DNA of 64,000 nucleotides, taken from an uncultured Flavobacteriaceae bacterium (GTDB lineage Bacteria; Bacteroidota; Bacteroidia; Flavobacteriales; Flavobacteriaceae). Below the pieces are notes generated by a model, which worked only from the letters and a program-made list of their open reading frames with translations, searched no databases and was not told where the DNA came from. Positions within the stretch are counted from its first letter, which is position 1; each line of letters starts with the position of its first letter. Location: the NCBI GenBank assembly GCA_947487895.1, contig CANKYF010000017.1:1-64000 (forward strand). The letters run 5' to 3'. Of this stretch, positions 34,748 through 43,359 are shown in pieces. Position numbers and translations under genes: made by a program.

Positions 34748-36067
34748 ATGATTTATGTAGTAGCACTAATTTTAGCGCTTACCTTTCTAATAATAGGAAT
34801 AGTAAAATTCAAAGTACATCCATTTTTTGTATTACTCCTTGCCGCCATTTTGTATGGATTCTTAACAGGTATGTCTATAGATTTAATCATTGAATCTATT
34901 AATTCTGGTTTTGGAAACATTATGGGTAAAATTGGTTTGATTATTCTTTTTGGAGTTACTATGGGAACCATTCTTGAAAAATCTGGTGGTGCTATGGTCA
35001 TAGCTACAAAAATTTTAAAAATTATAGGCGAAAAATCAATCCATTTGGCAATGATGTTAACAGGTTATGTATTATCTATTCCAATTTTTGCAGATAGTGC
35101 GCTTTTAATCATGAATCCGCTTAATAAAGTATTGTCTAAAAAAGCTGGTGTTTCATTTGCAGGGACAACTATTGCATTAGCAATTGGTTTAACCGCTGCA
35201 CATGTTATGGTTCCACCAACACCAGGACCTATTGCTGCTGCTGGAATTTTGAATGCCAATTTGGGAGATGTTATTTTATGGGGGCTATTGGTAAGTCTTA
35301 TTGCTTTGATACCTTGCTACTTTTTTGCTACCCAAATTGCTTCAAAAGTGGAGCTTCCAATAGCCTTAGAACCTATTGCAAATCCTGATAAAACCCCTGC
35401 TCTATGGAAATCGCTTCTTGCTTTAATAATTCCTTTGGTGTTAATTCTGTTGAAGTCGGTTTTAGATTATCCTGAAATTCAAATTGAAGCATCTTTCTTT
35501 ACAAAATCAATTTCTTTTTTAGGCACACCAGTTATTGCTTTATTAATTGGCGTTTTATTATCTCTTGTGTTACCAGAAAAATTAGATGACACTATTTTTT
35601 CTGCCAATGGCTGGATTGGTGAATCTCTAAAAGTAGCAGCACCTATAATTCTAATTACTGGCGCAGGTGGTATTTTTGGAAAAATGCTCCAAAATTCTGG
35701 AATTGCAGATGTAATTACCGAAGGATTATCTGGAGTTAATATTGGGCTCTTTTTTCCATTTCTTTTAGCCGTTTGTTTAAAAATAGCTCAAGGGTCTTCT
35801 ACTGTTGCTCTTGTTACTGCAGCCTCAATTGTAGCACCTTTAATGCCTGCTTTAGGATTAAACGAACCTTTCATGCAAACTTTAACTGTATTGGCTATTG
35901 GTGGAGGTTCTGCGGTTTTTGCTCATGTTAATGATAGTTTTTTCTGGGTATTAACACAACTAACTGGTATGTCCGTAAAACAAGGTTACCAAACGCAGAG
36001 TGTAGCAACCTTTATATTTGGTGTTTCCGCAATGTTAGTAATTTATATCATTACGTTAATTGTTTAG
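34748..36067 (+). CDS. GntP-family gluconate/organic acid:H+ symporter
   Basis: 439 residues, about 12 membrane helices. Family pattern: F-G-N-I-M-G-K-I-G-L-I-I-L-F-G, G-Y-V-L-S-I-P-I-F-A-D-S, H-V-M-V-P-P-T-P-G-P, and A-Q-G-S-S-T-V-A-L-V-T. Likely imports gluconate or a related sugar acid. No gluconate kinase or dehydratase gene is adjacent, so specificity stays open. Confidence 0.92.
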   Translation: MIYVVALILALTFLIIGIVKFKVHPFFVLLLAAILYGFLTGMSIDLIIESINSGFGNIMGKIGLIILFGVTMGTILEKSGGAMVIATKILKIIGEKSIHLAMMLTGYVLSIPIFADSALLIMNPLNKVLSKKAGVSFAGTTIALAIGLTAAHVMVPPTPGPIAAAGILNANLGDVILWGLLVSLIALIPCYFFATQIASKVELPIALEPIANPDKTPALWKSLLALIIPLVLILLKSVLDYPEIQIEASFFTKSISFLGTPVIALLIGVLLSLVLPEKLDDTIFSANGWIGESLKVAAPIILITGAGGIFGKMLQNSGIADVITEGLSGVNIGLFFPFLLAVCLKIAQGSSTVALVTAASIVAPLMPALGLNEPFMQTLTVLAIGGGSAVFAHVNDSFFWVLTQLTGMSVKQGYQTQSVATFIFGVSAMLVIYIITLIV

Positions 36068-36123
36068 TAAAAAATCGAATCTACAGTTATTTTTTGTAAT
36101 TTAATGTTGAAAAATTCATTGAT

Positions 36124-36573
36124 ATGAAAACCACACCTCGTTTTGAAAATGCCATTAAAAGACTATATAAAGCTTTTCATGATAATACTTTAAACCCTGA
36201 GTGTTGCAAACAATGTGCTGTGGGTAATATTTTAGATAACACAGATAGTTGGAAACATCTTTCTGACCTTCATGGTTCTTTAGAATTAAATTACGTTGGA
36301 AAAGTACATCAAACTTTGGGTAGAAAATTTAATGGCTATTCGCCTTTAGAATTGCTTAAAATTGAAGCTACTTTTTTAAAGGCTTGCGGTTTTCAAATTC
36401 CATTAAATCATCGAAACGAAAAACCTAAAAATCTTGGTGGCAAAGACATTCTATTTAATGGGCTTTCTGAAACTATAGCGCTTTTGTGTAAACTTGACGA
36501 TATTCCTGATGTGATGGATTATCAGAGGTTGTTTGAGGTTGAAAAAAAGCCAAAAAAACTCATAATGAATTAA
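36124..36573 (+). CDS. Small cysteine-containing protein of unknown function
   Basis: 149 residues, soluble. N-terminal T-L-N-P-E-C-C-K-Q-C-A-V-G-N gives three close cysteines, with further Cys at about 90 (K-A-C-G-F) and 124, suggesting metal or redox chemistry. The family is widespread in Flavobacteriaceae as I recall, and is also sometimes named as NQR subunit F without domain support. Located 57 bp after the GntP transporter and 6.5 kb from nqrA. Confidence 0.72.
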   Translation: MKTTPRFENAIKRLYKAFHDNTLNPECCKQCAVGNILDNTDSWKHLSDLHGSLELNYVGKVHQTLGRKFNGYSPLELLKIEATFLKACGFQIPLNHRNEKPKNLGGKDILFNGLSETIALLCKLDDIPDVMDYQRLFEVEKKPKKLIMN

Positions 36574-36621
36574 ACAAAAATTTTATACCTATACATTCAT
36601 TTAGGTCAAATCAAAAATATA

Positions 36622-37008
36622 ATGATTCTTAAAGCGTACTATATAAACTCAAAAAAAGAGTTTGAAATAAGTGTATTAGTTTTTGATGATAATAATGAAG
36701 ATTTATTTCGCATTTCAACTGAGCTCAACAATAAAAAAGTAGAAGTATTTGACGAGTTTCACTTTAAAGCATTTCAAAAATTCAGAATAGAGTTAATTGA
36801 CAATAATATTGATTTAAAATGTAATGGTGCTTTAATAAATGTCTACCCTTCTATGATGATGTCATCTGAAAAAGCCTATTTTCTTGAACATGGAAAACAA
36901 GCTAAAATGGATTCTGTAGTAAACATTTACGATCATATAGAAATCTCAGAAAGTAATCATCCTGAAAAACAAAATATATTTTATCAAAATTGGTTGCAGA
37001 GCTTATAA
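36622..37008 (+). CDS. Hypothetical soluble protein
   Basis: 128 residues, no signal peptide or membrane segment. Alternating beta-strand pattern at the N-terminus (F-E-I-S-V-L-V-F-D-D) and an acidic composition. Not recognised. It follows the 36124 gene after 48 bp and ends at a strong terminator shared with the nqr operon. Confidence 0.6.
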   Translation: MILKAYYINSKKEFEISVLVFDDNNEDLFRISTELNNKKVEVFDEFHFKAFQKFRIELIDNNIDLKCNGALINVYPSMMMSSEKAYFLEHGKQAKMDSVVNIYDHIEISESNHPEKQNIFYQNWLQSL

Positions 37009-37034
37009 AATTGATATTTTATTTTAGTTTCTTT

Positions 37035-37073
37035 AAAACAAAAACCAACTCAAATTGAGTTGGTTTTTGTTTT
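37035..37073. terminator. Long bidirectional terminator
   Basis: A perfect 19-bp stem (aaaacaaaaaccaactcaa and its complement) with a single-base loop separates the hypothetical gene from the convergent nqr operon. Confidence 0.9.
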
Positions 37074-37077
37074 ATAT

Positions 37078-37106
37078 GAGATGCTGAAACAAGTTCAGCA
37101 TGACAA
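37078..37106. repeat. Short dispersed repeat (gctgaaacaagttcagc type)
   Basis: gagatgctgaaacaagttca-gcatgaca is the same half-element as the gatcctgaaacaagttcaggat unit before kmo at 7612-7640. It lies just downstream of nqrF. Confidence 0.65.
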
Positions 37107-37116
37107 ATCTTTATGA

Positions 37117-38430
37117 TTATCCACCAAAGTCATCAAATCTGATGTTTTCATCAGGAATACCAAAATCTTCTCCCATTTTTTGAACAGCTTTGTTCATTAA
37201 TGGTGGGCCACAGAAATATAATTCTATATCTTCTGGTGATTCATGAAGGTTTAAGTAATTATCAATTACACAGTTGTGAATAAACCCAACAAAACCATCT
37301 CCTTCAGCATCATTAATATCTTTTTTCACTTTCCAGTTATCTTCCTCTAAAGGTTCAGATAATGCTAAGAAGAACTTAAAGTTATCAAACTTACGCTCTA
37401 ATTCATAGAAATGCTCTAAATAGAATAACTCACGTTTAGAACGTCCACCGTACCAATAAGTAACAGTTCTACCTGTTTCTAATGTTTTGAATAAATGGTA
37501 TAAGTGAGAACGCATTGGTGCCATACCAGCTCCACCACCTACATATAACATTTCTGAATCACTTTCATTGATAAAGAATTCACCATAAGGTCCAGAAATA
37601 GTACATTTATCGCCTTTCTTCAAGTTAAATATGTAAGATGAAGCGACACCTGGATTTACATCCATCCAACCATTCTTGGCTCTATCCCATGGTGGTGTTG
37701 CTATACGTACGTTTAACATAACTTCTCTCCCTTCAGCAGGGTAAGAAGCCATAGAATAAGCACGCTCTACAGTTTCAGTATTTTTCATTACTAATGGCCA
37801 AAGACCAAATTTGTCCCATTCCGCTTGAAACTTATCTGGAGTTTCATGTTCTTCTGGATGCGCAGTAATGTCAATATCAGAATATTTTATCTCACAAGGA
37901 GGGATTTCAATTTGAATATATCCACCTGCCTTGTATCCCATATCTTCTGGAATTTCAACAACAAATTCCTTAATAAAAGAGGCAACATTATAATTACGCA
38001 CAACAACAGCTTCCCATTTTTTGATACCAAATACCTCTTCAGGGATACTAATGTCCATGTCTTGCTTCACTTTTACCTGACAAGCTAAACGTGCACCATG
38101 TTGTAACTCTTTACGTGTAAAATGTGGTGTTTCTGTTGGTAAAGCTTCTCCTCCTCCATCATGAACATGACATTCACATTGAATACAAGTTCCACCACCT
38201 CCACATGCAGATGGTAAAAATATTTTTTCGTTTCCTAAAGTAGATAACAAACTACCTCCTGAAGGTACTTCAATTTCTTTTTCACCGTTAATTTTAATCT
38301 TAACAGGACCAGACGGTGCTAACTTTTGCTTTACAAATAATAATAACCCAACTAACGCTAAGGTTAAAACTAAAAACGCTGCTACCGTTGCTACAATTGT
38401 ACCTGTTGTACTAGCTGCTAATAAAATCAT
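37117..38430 (-). CDS. nqrF: Na+-translocating NADH:quinone reductase subunit F
   Basis: 437 residues. Electron entry subunit of NQR: one N-terminal membrane helix (about 10-30), then a 2Fe-2S ferredoxin domain with S-A-C-G-G-G-G-T-C-I-Q-C-E-C, an FAD domain with R-A-Y-S-M-A-S-Y-P, and an NADH domain with G-G-G-A-G-M-A-P-M-R-S and Y-F-C-G-P-P. All cofactor residues are present. Last gene of the operon, 1 bp after nqrE. Confidence 0.97.
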   Translation of the reverse strand: MILLAASTTGTIVATVAAFLVLTLALVGLLLFVKQKLAPSGPVKIKINGEKEIEVPSGGSLLSTLGNEKIFLPSACGGGGTCIQCECHVHDGGGEALPTETPHFTRKELQHGARLACQVKVKQDMDISIPEEVFGIKKWEAVVVRNYNVASFIKEFVVEIPEDMGYKAGGYIQIEIPPCEIKYSDIDITAHPEEHETPDKFQAEWDKFGLWPLVMKNTETVERAYSMASYPAEGREVMLNVRIATPPWDRAKNGWMDVNPGVASSYIFNLKKGDKCTISGPYGEFFINESDSEMLYVGGGAGMAPMRSHLYHLFKTLETGRTVTYWYGGRSKRELFYLEHFYELERKFDNFKFFLALSEPLEEDNWKVKKDINDAEGDGFVGFIHNCVIDNYLNLHESPEDIELYFCGPPLMNKAVQKMGEDFGIPDENIRFDDFGG

Positions 38431-38431
38431 G

Positions 38432-39148
38432 TTATTCTACTACTTTTATTGTGTTATCAGCTAATTTCTTACTCTCTTCTTTTTTCTCTTCTATTTTAGC
38501 TGTTTTTTCTTCTTTCTTATCGTCGTCACCACCTGTTAGCATACCTCCAAAACTCATAAATCCTATCGCCATTAAACCTGTGATGATAAATGTAATACCT
38601 AAACCTCTTAATGCTGGTGGTACGTTTGAATATCTAATTTTCTCACGAATAGCAGCAATTGCTAAAATTGCTAAAAACCATCCTATTCCAGATCCTAATC
38701 CATAAACCGTTGCTAAACTAATAGTAGGAATTTCACGAGACTGCATGAATAAAGACCCTCCTAATATTGCACAGTTTACAGCAATTAATGGTAAAAAGAT
38801 ACCTAATGAATTATATAATGCTGGTGCAAACTTTTCAACTATAATTTCTACTAATTGTACCATGGTTGCAATAGTTGCAATAAACATGATAAATGATAAG
38901 AAACTTAAGTCATAAGATGCATACTCTTCACCTAACCATTTACCAAGAGCTCCTGGTTGTAAAATATATTGATCTAATAACCAGTTTACAGGTACAGTTA
39001 CTAATAATACAAATATTACCGCTGCCCCCAGACCAACTGCTGTTGATACTTTTTTAGATACCGCTAGGTAAGAACACATCCCTAAGAATGTGGCAAATAC
39101 CATATTATCTATAAATATTGATTTAAAAAATAATTCTAAATGTTCCAT
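38432..39148 (-). CDS. nqrE: Na+-translocating NADH:quinone reductase subunit E with long tail
   Basis: 238 residues. Six membrane helices; half of the NqrD/E pair that holds an intramembrane 2Fe-2S cluster, with the cysteines F-L-G-M-C-S-Y and A-V-N-C-A-I-L-G-G visible. The usual NqrE is about 198-205 residues; here an extra lysine/glutamate-rich tail (from about 205, G-D-D-D-K-K-E-E-K...) extends the C-terminus. Separated from nqrD by 72 bp that hold a heptamer repeat. Confidence 0.96.
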   Translation of the reverse strand: MEHLELFFKSIFIDNMVFATFLGMCSYLAVSKKVSTAVGLGAAVIFVLLVTVPVNWLLDQYILQPGALGKWLGEEYASYDLSFLSFIMFIATIATMVQLVEIIVEKFAPALYNSLGIFLPLIAVNCAILGGSLFMQSREIPTISLATVYGLGSGIGWFLAILAIAAIREKIRYSNVPPALRGLGITFIITGLMAIGFMSFGGMLTGGDDDKKEEKTAKIEEKKEESKKLADNTIKVVE

Positions 39149-39160
39149 ATATTTTAGTGT

Positions 39161-39216
39161 TCAGTATTCAGTATTCAGTGCTCAGTACTACTTACTGCGA
39201 CTGCGTACTGCTTACT
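39161..39216. repeat. Heptamer tandem repeat inside the nqr operon
   Basis: About eight consecutive near-7-bp units (tcagtat, tcagtat, tcagtgc, tcagtac, tacttac, tgcgac, tgcgtac, tgcttac) fill the nqrE-nqrD gap. The other nqr gaps are only 1-3 bp or overlap, so this looks like a later expansion or insertion. Confidence 0.85.
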
Positions 39217-39220
39217 AATT

Positions 39221-39868
39221 TTAATGATCTTCTACTAAAGCTTTATTTCTTGTACGTTGTACCCAAATAATAATTCCTACAACTATTAATGCCATTGGTG
39301 CTAATAACATGAATCCGTTATTTTCATAACCTATAGCATATAATCCTGTTTTCGCAATTGGGTCTCCTAATACTTTAAATCCTAATAAAGTACCAGATCC
39401 TAATAATTCTCTAAAGAATCCTACAATTATTAAAATTACACCGTAACCTAAAGCATTACCTACACCATCTAAAAACGATTTCCAAGGTCCATTACCTAAA
39501 GCAAAGGCTTCAAAACGTCCCATGATGATACAGTTTGTAATAATTAGCCCAATAAAAGCACCTAACTCTTTACTTAATTGATAAGAGAACGCTTTTAAAA
39601 CCTGATCTACTATAATTACTAATGCAGCAACTACTGTTAACTGTACAATAATTCTAATTTTTGAGGGGATGATATTTCTAATTAAAGAAATTACCACGTT
39701 TCCTAATCCTAATACGAAGATTACAGAAACAGTCATTACAATAGACGCTTTTAATTGCGCTGTAATTGCTAATGCTGAACAAATACCAAGTACTTGTATA
39801 GTAATTGGGTTATCGTCTGCTAAAGGATCTAATATTAATTTTTGATCTTTCTTTGATAAAAGTCCCAT
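39221..39868 (-). CDS. nqrD: Na+-translocating NADH:quinone reductase subunit D
   Basis: 215 residues, six membrane helices, topological mirror of NqrE. Cluster cysteines are in Q-V-L-G-I-C-S-A-L-A-I and I-T-N-C-I-I-M-G-R. It shares the intramembrane 2Fe-2S centre and Na+ path with NqrE. 3 bp from nqrC. Confidence 0.97.
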   Translation of the reverse strand: MGLLSKKDQKLILDPLADDNPITIQVLGICSALAITAQLKASIVMTVSVIFVLGLGNVVISLIRNIIPSKIRIIVQLTVVAALVIIVDQVLKAFSYQLSKELGAFIGLIITNCIIMGRFEAFALGNGPWKSFLDGVGNALGYGVILIIVGFFRELLGSGTLLGFKVLGDPIAKTGLYAIGYENNGFMLLAPMALIVVGIIIWVQRTRNKALVEDH

Positions 39869-39871
39869 AGG

Positions 39872-40621
39872 TTATTTTTTTAATGTATTAAAATAAGGCA
39901 TATATAATTTAAGCTCTGATTTAATCATAGCTGCCACCCCATCACCAGTAATAGTTGCACCAGCAATAGCATCTACCTCATTATCTGTTTTATCATTATT
40001 TAAAGGATCTGCATTACTTTTAGAAATTGCAATACCTACAAATTTTCCTGAAGCATCTTTTAAATGTTCACCAGCAAAATCATCCATAAAGAAACGCTCC
40101 TTAATATTTGCTCCTAAACCTGCTGTTTCACCTTTATGGTCAAAGTAAGCTCCCTGAACCACCATATTTGCATCCATTGCTACATATCCCCAAACAGCAT
40201 CCCAAAGTCCTTTTCCTCTAATTGGAGCTACATAGAATTTCTTTCCATCTTTCTCCCCAACAAATAAAGGCAACTTTCTTTCTTTACCTTCTTTAGCGTT
40301 AGATTGTTCTTTTTTAACATCAATCAAGTAAGCATCATTACTTTCTTCAACATTAGTTCCATCAGTTATTACTAATTGCTTAGTAATGTATTTTTCAAAA
40401 ACTTCAGCAACTTCCGCATCTGAAATAAAAATAGCGCTACTTTCATCATTTTCATTTACACCCATAGCGTAAAGAATATTTTGTTGCTTTTCAATACGTT
40501 TATTTTCATCAATTTTTGGTCTTAATGATGATGCCACAAACGCCAATAATGCACCTACTACTAACACCATACCAACGGCGAATAGTATTGTATATGAATT
40601 TGAATCTGTTCTATTACTCAT
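39872..40621 (-). CDS. nqrC: Na+-translocating NADH:quinone reductase subunit C
   Basis: 249 residues. One N-terminal membrane helix and a periplasmic FMN-binding domain. The flavinylation motif D-A-I-A-G-A-T-I-T at about 221-229 carries the acceptor Thr modified by ApbE; G-L-W-D-A-V-W-G-Y and A-G-L-G-A are conserved contacts. Normal length. 3 bp from nqrB. Confidence 0.97.
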   Translation of the reverse strand: MSNRTDSNSYTILFAVGMVLVVGALLAFVASSLRPKIDENKRIEKQQNILYAMGVNENDESSAIFISDAEVAEVFEKYITKQLVITDGTNVEESNDAYLIDVKKEQSNAKEGKERKLPLFVGEKDGKKFYVAPIRGKGLWDAVWGYVAMDANMVVQGAYFDHKGETAGLGANIKERFFMDDFAGEHLKDASGKFVGIAISKSNADPLNNDKTDNEVDAIAGATITGDGVAAMIKSELKLYMPYFNTLKK

Positions 40622-40624
40622 GGC

Positions 40625-41839
40625 TTAAGCAGTTTTAGCTTTTAAACGTTTCATTCTTTTCTTAACATTTCCTTGTACCACATAATGATCTATAGTTGGC
40701 GCAAATACGTTCATTAAAAGTATCGCTAACATTACACCTTCTGGGTAAGCTGGGTTGAACACACGAATCATAATTGAAATGAATCCAACTAAGAAACCAT
40801 AAATCCACTTTCCTTTATTTGTTTGTGAAGCTGTTACAGGATCTGTTGCCATAAACACTGTACCAAAAGCAAAACCTCCAATTAATAAATGATGCCAGAA
40901 AGGTAAGCTAGCTAAACCAACAAATTTAGCAGGCATGATATCTGCAACACCATTAAATATAAGTCCCATAGCAATGGCTCCTATTACTGAAGACAGCATA
41001 ATTCTCCAACTTCCTATTTTAGTAAAGATTAAGAATAAACCTCCTAATAAAATCAATATAGCTGAAGTTTCTCCAACAGAACCTGGTATGAATCCATAAA
41101 ACATATCCATAACACTGTAACCAACATCGTTATTTTGAGCTAAACTACCTAAAATAGTTTCACCTGAAATAGCATCTAAATTAGCGCCTCCTGCAATTTC
41201 TTCTGCGCGCTCTCTTGCTCCATGAACCCAAACTTTATCTCCAGACATCCAAGTAGGATATGCAAAGAATAAAAAGGCTCTAATAGTTAAAGCAGGATTT
41301 AAGATATTCATTCCTGTGCCACCAAAAACTTCTTTCCCTATTACTACACCAAAAGCAACTGCTACTACCAACATCCAAAGTGGTGTATCTACAGGAACAA
41401 TTAATGGTACTAACATACCAGTTACTAAGTAACCTTCTTCTATTTCGTGTCCTTTTATAATACAGAAAACAAATTCTATGGCTAAACCAACAACATATGA
41501 TACAATGACTAAAGGTAACACCTTCATTGCACCAATTAAGAAGTTATCTAGGGTCCAAAATTCAGCACTAAAAAATCCAGCAGATACTCTTTCTATCTCA
41601 CCTAATTGCACATAATGCTGATATCCGGCGTTGAACATACCAAAGATTAAACATGGTAACAATGCCATGATAACAGTATTCATGGTACGTTTTAAATCAT
41701 CTACAGATTTAATATGAGTTCCATTATGAGTTACCTCATCTGGACTATATAAGAAGGTATGGAACCCATTAAACAAAGGTGCCATTTTGGTGCCTTCATA
41801 CTTCTTTTTTAATTTATGTAAATTACTTTTTAGTCCCAT
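40625..41839 (-). CDS. nqrB: Na+-translocating NADH:quinone reductase subunit B
   Basis: 404 residues, about ten membrane helices; carries covalent FMN and riboflavin and the Na+ channel. The flavinylated region D-A-I-S-G-E-T-I-L-G is at about 225-234; M-A-T-D-P-V-T-A-S and G-T-G-M-N-I-L-N-P-A-L are family-conserved. Start codon overlaps the nqrA stop by 1 bp (taatg), indicating coupling. Confidence 0.97.
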   Translation of the reverse strand: MGLKSNLHKLKKKYEGTKMAPLFNGFHTFLYSPDEVTHNGTHIKSVDDLKRTMNTVIMALLPCLIFGMFNAGYQHYVQLGEIERVSAGFFSAEFWTLDNFLIGAMKVLPLVIVSYVVGLAIEFVFCIIKGHEIEEGYLVTGMLVPLIVPVDTPLWMLVVAVAFGVVIGKEVFGGTGMNILNPALTIRAFLFFAYPTWMSGDKVWVHGARERAEEIAGGANLDAISGETILGSLAQNNDVGYSVMDMFYGFIPGSVGETSAILILLGGLFLIFTKIGSWRIMLSSVIGAIAMGLIFNGVADIMPAKFVGLASLPFWHHLLIGGFAFGTVFMATDPVTASQTNKGKWIYGFLVGFISIMIRVFNPAYPEGVMLAILLMNVFAPTIDHYVVQGNVKKRMKRLKAKTA

Positions 41840-43194
41840 TATCCAATCTCTTTAAGCATTAAGTCTAAACCTTCTCTAATTATTTTTTGATGTGGTTGTT
41901 TAGACACACAAATAAATTCTGTTAAGGCAAAATCTTCAGGAGCTACTTCATACATTCCTAAAGCTTCCATTTCATCTAAATCTTTATACATACATGCTTT
42001 TAAGATTTGTAATGGATAGATATCTAGAGGAAACACTTCTTCATAACCACCAGTAACCACAAATGCTCTGTGCTCACCGTTAGTATTGGTATCTAAATCG
42101 TATTCTTTCTTTGGGTTTAACCAAGAGAATGTTAACGCTCTAGATGTTGATATCTTATTGAAAACTGGTTTATTCCATCCAAACAACTCATAATCATCAC
42201 CTTCAGGAATGATAGAAATTACATTGCTGTAATAGTCTAATTCTCCATCTGGTTTTACTTCTTTTCCACTTAATACATTACCAGAAATAATTCTAGCATT
42301 TGCATCTTTAGCAATCCCTTTATCATAAACCATTGTAGAAATTTCACTTCCTATTTTAGTTTTAAAATATCTAGGAGCTTCAACTGATGAGCCAGCCATT
42401 GCTATAACACGTTCTGCATTAAATTTACCAGTCAATAATAATTCACCAATAATAACAAGGTCTTGTGCACTAACTGTCCAAACAGTTTCTCCTTTATTGA
42501 TAGGATCTATTTTATTAATCTGTGTACCTACATTCCCTGATGGATGAGGTCCAGACACTTTATGTACAGTTGCTCCAGAAACAGCTGCTAAAGGCGAATT
42601 TGAATTCTTACCAACAGAAATATGAACTTTACCTTCTGTTAATTTTCCTAAAGCAGTAATGGCAGCTTGTAATTCAGCGTCTTTTCCTTGAAGCGTAAAA
42701 TCTAAATCAGCAGCTAATGGTGCACTAGCGTATGCAGAAACAAAAATAGCTTTAGGTGACTTGTCTGGATTTGCAATAACATCATATGGACGTTGTTTTA
42801 CAAATGGCCAACATCCTGAAGCTAATAAATGTGTTTTTACATCTTCTGAGTTTGCTGAGTCTACATCAAACGTTCCATTATCTTGGAACTCTTGTGTTTT
42901 GTCTGCCTGAATTTTAATAGCTAAAATTCGTCTTTTTTCTCCACGGATAATTTCTGTAATTTCACCAGAAACTGGAGAAACAAATTTTACATTTTCGTTA
43001 GATTTATCATAAAAAACAGCTTCTCCTGCTTTTACTTTAGATCCAACTTTTAAAATTAATTTAGGAATAATGCCGTGAAAATCTTCAGGTCTAATGGTGC
43101 AAAAGTTGCTTACTATAGCCGTATCTAACGTTTTTTCAGCTGCACCTTTAAGGTTTATGTTTAGACCTTTTTTAATGCGAATGTCGTTTGACAT
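41839..43194 (-). CDS. nqrA: Na+-translocating NADH:quinone reductase subunit A
   Basis: 451 residues, soluble cytoplasmic subunit, no cofactor motif. N-terminal biotinyl-lipoyl-like region (K-V-K-A-G-E-A-V-F-Y-D-K, V-S-P-V-S-G-E-I) and G-R-x or S-G-P-H-P-S-G-N-V-G-T segment as in NqrA. First gene of the operon. It completes a six-gene NQR that couples NADH:menaquinone oxidation to Na+ export. Confidence 0.97.
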   Translation of the reverse strand: MSNDIRIKKGLNINLKGAAEKTLDTAIVSNFCTIRPEDFHGIIPKLILKVGSKVKAGEAVFYDKSNENVKFVSPVSGEITEIIRGEKRRILAIKIQADKTQEFQDNGTFDVDSANSEDVKTHLLASGCWPFVKQRPYDVIANPDKSPKAIFVSAYASAPLAADLDFTLQGKDAELQAAITALGKLTEGKVHISVGKNSNSPLAAVSGATVHKVSGPHPSGNVGTQINKIDPINKGETVWTVSAQDLVIIGELLLTGKFNAERVIAMAGSSVEAPRYFKTKIGSEISTMVYDKGIAKDANARIISGNVLSGKEVKPDGELDYYSNVISIIPEGDDYELFGWNKPVFNKISTSRALTFSWLNPKKEYDLDTNTNGEHRAFVVTGGYEEVFPLDIYPLQILKACMYKDLDEMEALGMYEVAPEDFALTEFICVSKQPHQKIIREGLDLMLKEIG

Positions 43195-43231
43195 ATTTTT
43201 TTCTTTGAAATTATTTGTCTAAAAATCGGTG

Positions 43232-43239
43232 CAAAAATA
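43232..43239 (-). promoter_or_regulatory. -7 box for the nqr operon
   Basis: On the minus strand the bases read tatttttg, fitting TAnnTTTG, 37 bp before the nqrA ATG. The 165-bp gap to the divergent plug gene otherwise shows nothing definite. Confidence 0.55.
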
Positions 43240-43359
43240 CAAATTAATAAGTCAATCTTTTATTGAAAATCGTTAACCTTTACTTATTTATATAGATTCT
43301 AAATAAACTAAAATTACTTAGGCATTAAATTTGATTATATTTACACCAAATAGCATTTT

